Shown here piece after piece: positions 1-6,808 of a DNA stretch of 10,416 nucleotides (the stretch's first letter is position 1; each line of letters begins with the position of its first letter). Source of the DNA: an uncultured Spartobacteria bacterium (GTDB lineage: Bacteria > Verrucomicrobiota > Verrucomicrobiia > Chthoniobacterales > Terrimicrobiaceae); assembly GCA_903915315.1 (NCBI GenBank), contig CAIWSO010000028.1:1-10416 (forward strand), read 5' to 3'. Made by a program: the position numbers and the translations under genes. The notes beneath the pieces were generated by a model. That model saw nothing but the letters and a program-made list of their open reading frames with translations. It was not told the origin of the DNA and ran no database searches.

Positions 1-263
1 CGATTGAATAACTACGACAGCTTATCATTGGCAAGGATCGCCAGAGAAACCGACCAAAGCCGCGCTGGAATATCCAAAGTCGGATGCAACTTACGCGACT
101 TCATCGGCGACAAATTTCTGTGTGCTCCGGGGGATCGGCAGGCATCACGCGAAGGGCAACGCCGGGCGACACTAAGGGCATGGGAGAAACGCAGGGCAGT
201 TTCCCTGAAATAGAGGGAAAGCAGGGGGAGGGTCTTTTTATTTGTCACTTATCTGTCACAAGC
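1..263. other. Left-edge segment without a defensible gene
   Basis: Short open frames exist on both strands (for example a 78-codon GTG-started frame on the minus strand at 12-248), but they overlap each other, none resembles a family I recognise, and none has a convincing ribosome binding site. What can be seen is a perfect 7-bp hairpin at 200-220 (TTTCCCT, 7-base loop, AGGGAAA) and a direct repeat TGTCAC at 243-248 and 254-259. The segment sits just beyond the 3' end of a tRNA gene, a common place for integrated elements, but I find no second copy of the tRNA 3' end here. It could be the edge of a repeat family, an unrecognised small RNA or plain intergenic DNA. Confidence 0.4.
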
Positions 264-291
264 AGGTTTTTTTTATCAGAAAAAAGAACCT
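264..291 (-). terminator. Possible A/T-rich hairpin downstream of the tRNA gene
   Basis: AGG plus eight T (264-274) can pair, with one bulged base, with the A run ending in AACCT (280-291) around the five-base loop ATCAG. On the minus strand this lies about 35 bases past the tRNA 3' end. The stem is mostly A:T and the T run lies inside the stem rather than after it, so this is a weak terminator candidate. It could also act on the plus strand. Confidence 0.3.
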
Positions 292-325
292 CAAAAAGCC
301 CGCAGAGCTAGTGTTGGAGAGGAAT

Positions 326-399
326 TGCAGCCATGAGGAGTCGAACCTCAAACCTTCTGATCCGTAGTCAGATGCTCTATCCAATTGAGCTATGGCTGC
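326..399 (-). tRNA. tRNA-Arg (anticodon ACG)
   Basis: The minus strand folds into a complete cloverleaf. The acceptor arms are GCAGCCA (399-393) and TGGCTGC, with discriminator A at 326. The D-stem pairs GCTC with GAGC, the anticodon stem pairs TCTGA with TCAGA around the loop CTACGGA, and the T-stem pairs TGAGG with CCTCA around TTCGACT. Loop position 34 is A, giving anticodon ACG (Arg, CGN codons), which in bacteria is normally deaminated to ICG by TadA. The 3' CCA is not encoded (the bases after the discriminator read ATTCC), so it must be added by tRNA nucleotidyltransferase. All canonical stems pair without mismatch. Confidence 0.97.
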
Positions 400-412
400 T
401 GAAAGAGCAGAG

Positions 413-442
413 AACATAGACGAAGTCGTTTGGTGAGGTCAA
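413..442 (-). promoter_or_regulatory. Candidate sigma-70-type promoter of the tRNA-Arg gene
   Basis: Read on the minus strand, TTGACC (442-437) is followed after 18 bases by TATGTT (418-413). The -10 box ends 13 bases before the mature tRNA 5' end, leaving a short 5' leader for RNase P. Five of six -35 positions and four of six -10 positions match consensus. This is pattern matching only. Confidence 0.45.
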
Positions 443-528
443 TGAGGAAATGCAAAATTCGGGATTTTTTTCGCGGTGAGGGTTTGCTTGAGGCATCCTT
501 ATCGGGAGTGTCTGACGTAATGTAACGG

Positions 529-1611
529 GTGAGTATTGATCTCAAAGGCGATTGGGGTTTGGTTGGGGCTTTGGCGGCGGATGCATTGTCGATGCCTGTG
601 CATTGGTATTACGATAGGACGGCGCTGCAACGGGATTACCCGATGCTAAAGTTCTATGTGGCGCCCAAGTCTCCTCATGCCGATAGCATTTTGTGGCGTT
701 CGGAATACCAGCCTCTCAATGAGAAGGGTAATATCCTTCATGAGCAGGCCGTGTATTGGGGGCGAAAGGGGGTGCACTATCACCAATTCCTTCACGCTGG
801 GGAAAACACACTGAACTTCCAGTTGGCGGTGGTCTTGTTTGACCAAGTGAAGCAGGCTGGGAGCTATAATGCCGAGGCTTGGATCGAGAAATATTGTGAT
901 TTTATGCTCACGGCAGGGAGGCACAGGGACACGTATGTTGAGGAATGTCACCGGGCGTTTTTTACGAATTATGCGCGTGGGAAAAAATGGCGTTCCTGCG
1001 GGGTGGATGACGTTCATATCGGGGGATTGGCGTCCGTGCCAGCTTTGGTAGAGGCCCTCGGCGCTGGGCATCCCGACTTGCGTGGGGTGGTGCAGGAGCA
1101 CGTCGCGATCACCCACAAAAATAGCGAGGTTCTTCGTGCAGCAGACACCTTGGTGCGCCTTCATGCGGCCATCGGGAGCGGTGCGGTGAGCCTCGAGGAG
1201 GCACTTTTTGAGGAGGCCTCCGATTACATTTCGAGGCGAAAGGTCGAGGCCTGGAGCAAGAAGAGCGATGAAGCTGTGATCGGGGAAATCTTGAGCCCGG
1301 CATGCTACATTAAGGATGCATTCCCTGCGGCGCTGTATCTGGCTTGGAAATACCAACGTGATTTTTCAGGCGGGATCATCGCGAACGCGAATCTGGGCGG
1401 TGATAATTGCCATCGGGGAGCTGTCGTAGGTTCTCTACTCGGGGCAGCTTGCAAAGTTCCTCTGAAGTGGCGGGCTGGGCTTCGCGTTTTACAGGCGTGT
1501 CGAGAGTTGGAAATCAACCGCACGAGTGAGGATGGTATGGGGTGGTCTCAGGAAGTTTACAAGGCGGTGTTGCGTTTTTTGACTGGGAAAATGCCTTTTC
1601 ATCCCAGATAG
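529..1611 (+). CDS. ADP-ribosylglycohydrolase-family protein with non-canonical metal motifs
   Basis: A 360-residue protein resembling the all-helical ADP-ribosylglycohydrolase (DraG/ARH, crystallin J1) family. The family start is recognisable at residues 13-26 (GALAADALSMPVHW), and the glycine-rich C-terminal signature at 288-304 (NLGGDNCHRGAVVGSLLG). Typical members bind two Mg2+ through TDDT near the N-terminus and GGDTDT near the C-terminus. Here the corresponding stretches read GENT (91-94) and GGDNCH (290-295), so only Asp292 clearly survives. Hydrolysis of ADP-ribosylated protein is therefore uncertain; it may belong to a divergent subfamily with another substrate or a non-enzymatic role. 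There is no signal peptide, so it should be cytoplasmic. The start is GTG at 529, directly after an in-frame TAA (523-525). The nearest GGAG (505-508) is too far upstream to be a good ribosome binding site, and the next in-frame ATG (Met22) would cut the conserved first helix. It is followed closely by ilvD and may be co-transcribed with it. Confidence 0.82.
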   Translation: MSIDLKGDWGLVGALAADALSMPVHWYYDRTALQRDYPMLKFYVAPKSPHADSILWRSEYQPLNEKGNILHEQAVYWGRKGVHYHQFLHAGENTLNFQLAVVLFDQVKQAGSYNAEAWIEKYCDFMLTAGRHRDTYVEECHRAFFTNYARGKKWRSCGVDDVHIGGLASVPALVEALGAGHPDLRGVVQEHVAITHKNSEVLRAADTLVRLHAAIGSGAVSLEEALFEEASDYISRRKVEAWSKKSDEAVIGEILSPACYIKDAFPAALYLAWKYQRDFSGGIIANANLGGDNCHRGAVVGSLLGAACKVPLKWRAGLRVLQACRELEINRTSEDGMGWSQEVYKAVLRFLTGKMPFHPR

Positions 1612-1614
1612 GAG
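1610..1614 (+). promoter_or_regulatory. Strong Shine-Dalgarno AGGAG, placed for ATG 1623 rather than for ilvD
   Basis: AGGAG overlaps the TAG stop of the preceding gene and lies exactly 8 bases before an ATG at 1623. That ATG is out of frame with ilvD. No comparably good ribosome binding site lies before either plausible ilvD start (ATG 1669, TTG 1630). Confidence 0.5.
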
Positions 1615-1622
1615 TCGGAATA

Positions 1623-1721
1623 ATGGAAGTTGCTTTTACCCATTTCTATTTCACCGAAACTTTCCATTATGCCATCCAAATCCAATTCTCAGATGCGTCC
1701 GTTTTCATCCGCCTTGCTTGA
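1623..1721 (+). other. Candidate 32-codon upstream ORF overlapping the ilvD start
   Basis: ATG at 1623 opens a frame of 32 codons ending with TGA at 1719-1721, inside the beginning of ilvD. It has the best Shine-Dalgarno sequence in this cluster (AGGAG, 8-base spacer). The peptide begins MEVAFTHFYF. It is rich in Phe (seven residues) and has only scattered Ile, Val and Leu, so it is not a classic branched-chain leader peptide. Ribosomes ending at 1721 could re-initiate backwards at or near the ilvD start, giving translational coupling. It may also be fortuitous. Confidence 0.3.
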
Positions 1722-3360
1722 TGGGCTGAGTCGCGCGCCAAGTCGCGCTATGCTTTATCCCGTGGGCTACAAGGAGAGCGATTTCTCGAAGTCGCAGATC
1801 GGTGTGGCTTCCACGTGGAGCATGGTGACGCCATGCAATATGCACATCGATCAACTCGCCCGCGAAGCCGCTCTGGGTATCGATGCGGCCGGTGGAAAGG
1901 CGACGATCTTCAATACCATCACGATCTCCGATGGCATATCGATGGGCACCGAGGGGATGAAGTATTCGCTCGTTTCCCGCGAGGTGATTGCGGACTCCAT
2001 CGAGACGGTGGTTGGTTGTCAGGGGTTCGACGGCTTTGTGGCCATCGGCGGGTGCGACAAGAACATGCCGGCCTGTATCATGGCCATCGTGCGCATGAAT
2101 CGTGCGGCGACTTTTGTTTATGGTGGAACGATTCTTCCGGGTTGCTTCGCCAAGCGTCAGTTGGACGTGGTGTCCGTTTTTGAAGCGGTGGGACAATGTG
2201 CCGCGAATAAAATCTCGATGAAGGACCTTCATGATGTCGAATCCCGCGCGATTCCTGGTCCGGGATCCTGCGGTGGAATGTACACGGCGAATACCATGGC
2301 ATCAGCGATTGAAGCGATGGGGTTCAGCTTGCCAAACAGCTCGGCGCAAAATGCGGTGTCACCCCAGACGGTCACGGATTGCCGTGAGGCGGGGGCGGCT
2401 GTTCTCAACATGCTGAAGCGCGGCATCCGTCCGTCGGATATCATTTCCAAGGAAGCGCTGGAGAACGCGATCACGGTCACGATTGCCCTCGGTGGTTCAA
2501 CGAATGCGGTTCTGCATCTCTTGGCTATCGCGCATACGGCAAACATCAAGCTGACGCTGGAAGACTTCACCCGCATCGGTCGCCGAGTGCCTGTTTTAGC
2601 CGATCTCAAGCCGAGTGGTCGATTCTTGATGTCCGAGTTGGTGGCGATCGGAGGGATCGTTCCGATGATGAAAATGTTATTGGCCGAGGGATTGCTGCAC
2701 GGCGACTGCCTCACCGTCACCGGTAAAACGCTCAAGCAAAATCTTGCCCCTTTCAAGGCTTACCCTAAAGGCCAGGAAATCATTCGCCCGATCAGCAATC
2801 CGATCAAAAAAGACAGCCACCTCGTTATTCTTAAAGGGAATCTCGCTCCCGACGGGGCCGTCGCCAAGATCAGCGGCAAGGAGGGAGAGAAGTTTGAAGG
2901 CACGGCTCGTGTTTATGAGTCCGAAGAGAAGGCGCTCGAGGCCATTCTTGCTGGGAAAATCAAGAAGGGTGACGTGATTGTGATCCGCTACGAAGGGCCG
3001 AGAGGCGGACCGGGGATGCGCGAGATGCTATCGCCGACGAGCGCCGTAATGGGTTGCGGGTTGGGCAAGGATGTGGCGCTGATTACCGATGGACGATTCT
3101 CCGGGGGAACGCATGGATTTGTGGTTGGCCACATCACCCCCGAAGCATTTGACGGCGGGCCCTTGGCTATCGTCAAGAACGGTGATGGGATCACCATCGA
3201 TGGCGTCAATCACAAGATTACGCTGGATGTGCCCGCGAAGGAAATCGCGGCCCGTCTTGCGAAGTGGAAAAAGCCAAAACCGCGCTACAATCGCGGCGTG
3301 CTCGCGAAGTATGCGAAACTTGTTTCCACCGCCTCCCAAGGCGGGGTGACCGATCTTTAA
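1669..3360 (+). CDS. ilvD: Dihydroxy-acid dehydratase (IlvD)
   Basis: This enzyme dehydrates 2,3-dihydroxy-isovalerate and 2,3-dihydroxy-3-methylvalerate to the 2-oxo acids that are the penultimate step of valine and isoleucine synthesis, in the cytoplasm. The 563-residue protein is full length for the IlvD/EDD family. Three cluster-ligand cysteines of the [2Fe-2S]-type enzymes are visible: Cys56 (TPCNMHI), Cys129 (GGCDKNMP) and Cys201 (GPGSCGGMYTANTM). Lys131 is in the position of the carbamylated lysine that binds Mg2+, and Ser478 in GRFSGGTHG is the expected catalytic base. Cys56 sets it apart from E. coli-type enzymes, which have no Cys there. I chose ATG 1669 because it gives a normal-length N-terminus. 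An in-frame TTG at 1630 would add 13 residues and ATG 1693 would remove eight; none has a good ribosome binding site, while a strong one serves an out-of-frame ATG at 1623. The next gene begins 24 bases downstream. No defect is seen; it should be active. Confidence 0.97.
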   Translation: MPSKSNSQMRPFSSALLDGLSRAPSRAMLYPVGYKESDFSKSQIGVASTWSMVTPCNMHIDQLAREAALGIDAAGGKATIFNTITISDGISMGTEGMKYSLVSREVIADSIETVVGCQGFDGFVAIGGCDKNMPACIMAIVRMNRAATFVYGGTILPGCFAKRQLDVVSVFEAVGQCAANKISMKDLHDVESRAIPGPGSCGGMYTANTMASAIEAMGFSLPNSSAQNAVSPQTVTDCREAGAAVLNMLKRGIRPSDIISKEALENAITVTIALGGSTNAVLHLLAIAHTANIKLTLEDFTRIGRRVPVLADLKPSGRFLMSELVAIGGIVPMMKMLLAEGLLHGDCLTVTGKTLKQNLAPFKAYPKGQEIIRPISNPIKKDSHLVILKGNLAPDGAVAKISGKEGEKFEGTARVYESEEKALEAILAGKIKKGDVIVIRYEGPRGGPGMREMLSPTSAVMGCGLGKDVALITDGRFSGGTHGFVVGHITPEAFDGGPLAIVKNGDGITIDGVNHKITLDVPAKEIAARLAKWKKPKPRYNRGVLAKYAKLVSTASQGGVTDL

Positions 3361-3384
3361 GTCCCGTTTTCCTAAATCAGAACC

Positions 3385-6300
3385 ATGAGGCAATATCCGG
3401 CAAACCCAATGCAGGCGGCCGCTTACAAGCGCCACCAATTGCAACCCTCCGCGCCCGGTGCCAACACGCAGGTTTCGATTAGTTTTGGCGAGAGCGTGAG
3501 TCCGGAATTCCTGCGTCACTCATGGCAGATCGTGATGCAGCGCCATCCCATCCTCCGCTCCGCCTTCACCAAAACGAGTGAGGGAGTGATGGTGCGGGAG
3601 GCCGATAAGGCCGAACCGACATGGGTGCAGATGGATTGGCAGAGTGTTCCGCCTCAGGAAATCTCAAAGCGATGGAGTGTTTTGCTGGACTCCGATGCCA
3701 CCAACGAATTTGAGGCCATCGCGGTTCCGCTTGTGCGCTTTCATGAGATCCGGCTTCCGGGTGGTGGTGGGCATTATCTTCTGACGACGCCGTCCTTCCT
3801 GCTAGACGAGTTTTCGCTCACCAGAGTGTTGTTGGATTTGTTGCAGACGATGGGGCAGTCACCTTTGGCTCCGATCGCGGATTTGCCTGTCGAGTCTCAG
3901 GCAAAAAACTGGGAGGAATTTTTAGCCGGGGCATCCGCTCCCATTGAGTTGTCTCCTCGTCTTGGGAATCCATCTCAGACCCACTCAACGCTCCTCATCG
4001 ATCGTGAAAAATCGTCCCTCTTTGCGAAGTTTTGTCACGACCACGACTTGGAAGAAAGCTTAGTGGTGCGTTGTCTTTGGTCGCTCCTGCTCCGTCGGTT
4101 CGGAGCGACGGGGAATTTGATGCAATGTCTTTTTGACGGGCGCGGGGAATCCAGTGAGGTGGGGTATTTCCAAAACTGGCTTCCGGTTGTGCAATCTTGG
4201 AGCGGGTCGGTGAAGGACTGGTTGGATGCAGCCCAAGCCCTCTCCGACACGATGGCCGAGCAGAGCTGGATCGATCCCGATGAGGCCCTCCGTAATGCTG
4301 GGCTCGAGTGCGCGATGCAGGACATCCGCGCCGCCTTTGTGTGGAAGGCCAATTTGATCAATGACATCATTCACACGGCGCTCCCACGGTGGATTAATTT
4401 TGATGCCCAGCTTCAGTCCAAGACTTCCGCCGGTCTCGTGCTCGAGGCGCGTCCCGGGCCGAGGTTAGAACTTTCTCTTTCCGGGGTATTTCCTAGCGAG
4501 ATGGCTGCAAAGGAACTGCTTTCCCGACTGACGGGATTGATCGTCACGCTTGCTGATTTTTACGACAAGCCGGTCTCCCGCTTGCCGATTCTGATGCCTG
4601 AAGAGATCGGTGCCCTGCGTGACTGGTCGCGCGGGCCAGAGCTTCACGAGTTGCCGGTCTCTGTCGTCGAGGCCTTTCGTAAAATGGCCGAGCAGCACGG
4701 GGATCGTGTCGCGGTGAGGTTCGGCGAATACCAAATGACGTATGCCCAGTTGGACTCCCTCTCCGACAAACTGGCTTCGCATCTGAATCAGTTGGGGCTT
4801 GCGGGGGGATGGCATGCGGGGCTGTTTTTAGCCCCTTCTGCTTGGATCGGGGTGGCTCTTTTGGGAGTGTGGAAAGCAGGCAACTCTTGTTTGGCGATTG
4901 ATCCGACCTCCCCTCCCGAGTGGCTGGAGTCGACTCTTGCCGCTCATGATGTGAGCGTGGTCATTTGCGATGGATCCAGCGAGTCCCAAATCGACGGGTT
5001 CCAGCGTCGTCGGATTATTATCGATCAAGATTGGGATTCTCTTGAGGCGGAACCGATGGAGAAAAGAGAGATTCAGGCCGACGAGCTTGCCGCCTCTGTT
5101 CCTGGGCATGTGGATGGCGAGCCGCCGATGATTCGCGCGCTCACCCATAACATGCTCGTCACGGCTGCGATCGAGGGGGCGCGGGTATTGAACTTCAAGT
5201 GTGGCGATAGTTTTTTGGTGCGTGCAACGCCGGGTGGGGGAGCTTTCTTTGACGAGTGGATCATTCCGCTCCTTTCCGGCGGCATCGTGCATGTGGCTGG
5301 GGTTGATTTTCTGGAATCTGCTACAGCTCCTGTCACGCATCTTCGTTTGACGTCACCCGAGTGGGCGAATCAAGCTGCGGCATGGGCGAGGGGGGATGCC
5401 CCGGCGTCTGAGACGCTTCGTGTCATCGCCATCGAGGCGGGGGCGCCGTTGGCGACTTCGCATAAGATTTGGAGTGATCAACATCATCCCCCCATCAAGC
5501 AGGTTGTTTTTTTCAGTCCTGCCAGCCTTTGTGGCTTAGGTGTGGCCGGTGAGGTGCGGCGCGATGCCTCCCTCCTTTCTGTTGGGAAGCCCACAGCGGA
5601 AGTGGAGGTTTTGATTTGCGATGGCGATGGATTGGCCTTGCCGATCGGGTATGCGGGCGTTGTGTATTTTAAATTTCCGGGTTGGAAAAATCTCCCCGAT
5701 GGCACGGATCGTCGTGGAGTGCATCTGGGGTTGGTGGGGTGGAGGGATGGGGAGGGAAACCTGCACTTGGAGAGTGCGGGGCGTGCGCATGCTGGCATCC
5801 CCACCGCCGAGCAGATTCGGGCCATGCAGCCATTTGTTCAGCAGTCCTTTGATGTCTTTATCGGTGAAGCCCCCTACGTCTTGGCTCCGCAAACCATCCC
5901 AGGCACAGTGCCGGTCAATGAGTGGCTCCTCAATCGCGCCGGATGGATTGATGAGAAGGCCCTGCCCAAATCGCAAGTCCCAGCCGCCGTCGTTGCCATT
6001 TCAAACCCTTCCGTGCGTTCGAAGCCTCGTGAGGACGTGGTGAAGACCGCTCGTCGCTCTGGCAAGGAGCCGTGGGTTCCTATCGTCAAAATGCAGGAGG
6101 GTTCGGGTGGGGAGTTGCTTGTTCTGGTGGCGGACTCGAGTGGTTCACCTGAGATTTATCGTGATTTGATTCAGGCATTGGGGCCATCACGCCGTATTTT
6201 GGGTATCGCGGCGCGTGGTGAGCATAGCCCAGAGGCCTGCCATCCCTCGATCGAAAGTGCCGCTGCCCAGTATATCGCTGCTTTGCTGGAAGAGGAGAAT

Positions 6301-6759
6301 CCGGTCACTTGGAAGCTCGCGGGATTTGGTTTCGGTGCGGTGGTCGCCCTTGAGATCGCGCGTCAGCTTGATTCCGCTGGACGCACGCTTCCCCAGATTG
6401 TCTTCATCGGTGCGGCATTGCCTATGGTCTTACAGCCCGTGGGTTGGCTGGAATCCGTCAAGAAAGCCCTCAAAAAAACATCCTATTCTCCCAAAATGGA
6501 GCCTGTTTCTGCATTCAGCGAAACGGCTATCCGCCATGAGAGTGCTTGGAAAAAATATCGCTTCCCGGTTTCAGGGATTCCCGCAACCATTGTACTGCCT
6601 TCGGATATGCCGATTGAAGCGGTCGATGTCTGGAGGGAACTTCTTCCCAACGCTCTCTTCGAGCCTGTAAAATCGACATGGAGGGATATGCTGTCCCACC
6701 CCTCTGTCAAACGAATAGCATCCATCCTGAATAGCACAGGAACGCCGGAATTGTTCTAA
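3385..6759 (+). CDS. NRPS-like pseudoenzyme: degenerate condensation, adenylation and thioesterase domains
   Basis: A 1124-residue protein with the order of a one-module nonribosomal peptide synthetase but without its chemistry. Condensation-like region, about 1-420: RHPILRSAF and VGYFQNWLPV match the C2 and C5 motifs, but the active-site HHxxxDG aligns to PSFLLDE (136-142). Adenylation-like region, about 425-861: A1 (TYAQL, 452-456) and A2 (WKAGNSCLAIDP, 496-507) are recognisable, and Asp623 of the A4-like FFDEW is kept. The A3 phosphate loop is replaced without a gap at 573-583, A5 reads FSPAS (710-714) with no Glu, A7 has no TGD (around 780-783), and in the A10 motif GWIDEKALP (853-861) the essential Lys is Trp854. 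No carrier domain fits the roughly 35-residue linker. Thioesterase-like region, about 897-1124: GxSxG reads GFGFG (980-984, Gly982 for Ser), the Asp position is Gly1009 and the His position is Trp1099. The open frame is uninterrupted and base composition matches its neighbours, so it is not an obvious pseudogene. No signal peptide or membrane segment is seen. It starts 24 bases after ilvD, with no clear ribosome binding site. I infer a non-catalytic scaffold or regulator; its real function is unknown. Confidence 0.85.
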   Translation: MRQYPANPMQAAAYKRHQLQPSAPGANTQVSISFGESVSPEFLRHSWQIVMQRHPILRSAFTKTSEGVMVREADKAEPTWVQMDWQSVPPQEISKRWSVLLDSDATNEFEAIAVPLVRFHEIRLPGGGGHYLLTTPSFLLDEFSLTRVLLDLLQTMGQSPLAPIADLPVESQAKNWEEFLAGASAPIELSPRLGNPSQTHSTLLIDREKSSLFAKFCHDHDLEESLVVRCLWSLLLRRFGATGNLMQCLFDGRGESSEVGYFQNWLPVVQSWSGSVKDWLDAAQALSDTMAEQSWIDPDEALRNAGLECAMQDIRAAFVWKANLINDIIHTALPRWINFDAQLQSKTSAGLVLEARPGPRLELSLSGVFPSEMAAKELLSRLTGLIVTLADFYDKPVSRLPILMPEEIGALRDWSRGPELHELPVSVVEAFRKMAEQHGDRVAVRFGEYQMTYAQLDSLSDKLASHLNQLGLAGGWHAGLFLAPSAWIGVALLGVWKAGNSCLAIDPTSPPEWLESTLAAHDVSVVICDGSSESQIDGFQRRRIIIDQDWDSLEAEPMEKREIQADELAASVPGHVDGEPPMIRALTHNMLVTAAIEGARVLNFKCGDSFLVRATPGGGAFFDEWIIPLLSGGIVHVAGVDFLESATAPVTHLRLTSPEWANQAAAWARGDAPASETLRVIAIEAGAPLATSHKIWSDQHHPPIKQVVFFSPASLCGLGVAGEVRRDASLLSVGKPTAEVEVLICDGDGLALPIGYAGVVYFKFPGWKNLPDGTDRRGVHLGLVGWRDGEGNLHLESAGRAHAGIPTAEQIRAMQPFVQQSFDVFIGEAPYVLAPQTIPGTVPVNEWLLNRAGWIDEKALPKSQVPAAVVAISNPSVRSKPREDVVKTARRSGKEPWVPIVKMQEGSGGELLVLVADSSGSPEIYRDLIQALGPSRRILGIAARGEHSPEACHPSIESAAAQYIAALLEEENPVTWKLAGFGFGAVVALEIARQLDSAGRTLPQIVFIGAALPMVLQPVGWLESVKKALKKTSYSPKMEPVSAFSETAIRHESAWKKYRFPVSGIPATIVLPSDMPIEAVDVWRELLPNALFEPVKSTWRDMLSHPSVKRIASILNSTGTPELF

Positions 6760-6766
6760 TGCCGGA

Positions 6767-6784
6767 ACAGGATAGAAATCCTGT
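6767..6784. terminator. Small hairpin between convergent genes
   Basis: ACAGGAT and ATCCTGT form a perfect 7-bp stem around a four-base AGAA loop, in the 49 bases between the ends of the convergent NRPS-like gene and rho. Neither strand has a T run after it, so it is at most a weak intrinsic terminator; it might stabilise 3' ends of factor-dependent transcripts. Confidence 0.3.
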
Positions 6785-6808
6785 GTTGCTTGAGCTGCAA
6801 GTTCCCGA

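Noticed and set aside
12..248. 78-codon minus-strand frame as a small gene or transposase remnant
   Set aside because: GTG start without a good ribosome binding site, no recognised domain, and overlapping open frames on the other strand; described as unexplained DNA instead.
326..399. tRNA-Arg as an attachment site of an element inside this window
   Set aside because: I found no second copy of the tRNA 3' end and no integrase in the window.
646..1356. 236-codon minus-strand open frame
   Set aside because: It lies wholly opposite the ADP-ribosylglycohydrolase-family gene, shows no recognisable motif and is explained by codon bias on the other strand.
1623..1721. Classic branched-chain amino-acid attenuator leader peptide for ilvD
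   Set aside because: The peptide lacks a run of Ile, Val or Leu codons, and no terminator/antiterminator pair with a T run is seen before ilvD.
3385..6759. The NRPS-like gene as a working one-module synthetase
   Set aside because: The A3, A5, A7 and A10 motifs, the condensation histidines, the thioesterase triad and the carrier domain are all missing or replaced.
3385..6759. Frameshift or sequencing error causing the motif losses
   Set aside because: The flanks of each lost motif align in the same frame on both sides (for example GWIDEKALP and GFGFGAVVALEIA), so point substitutions, not shifts, explain the changes.
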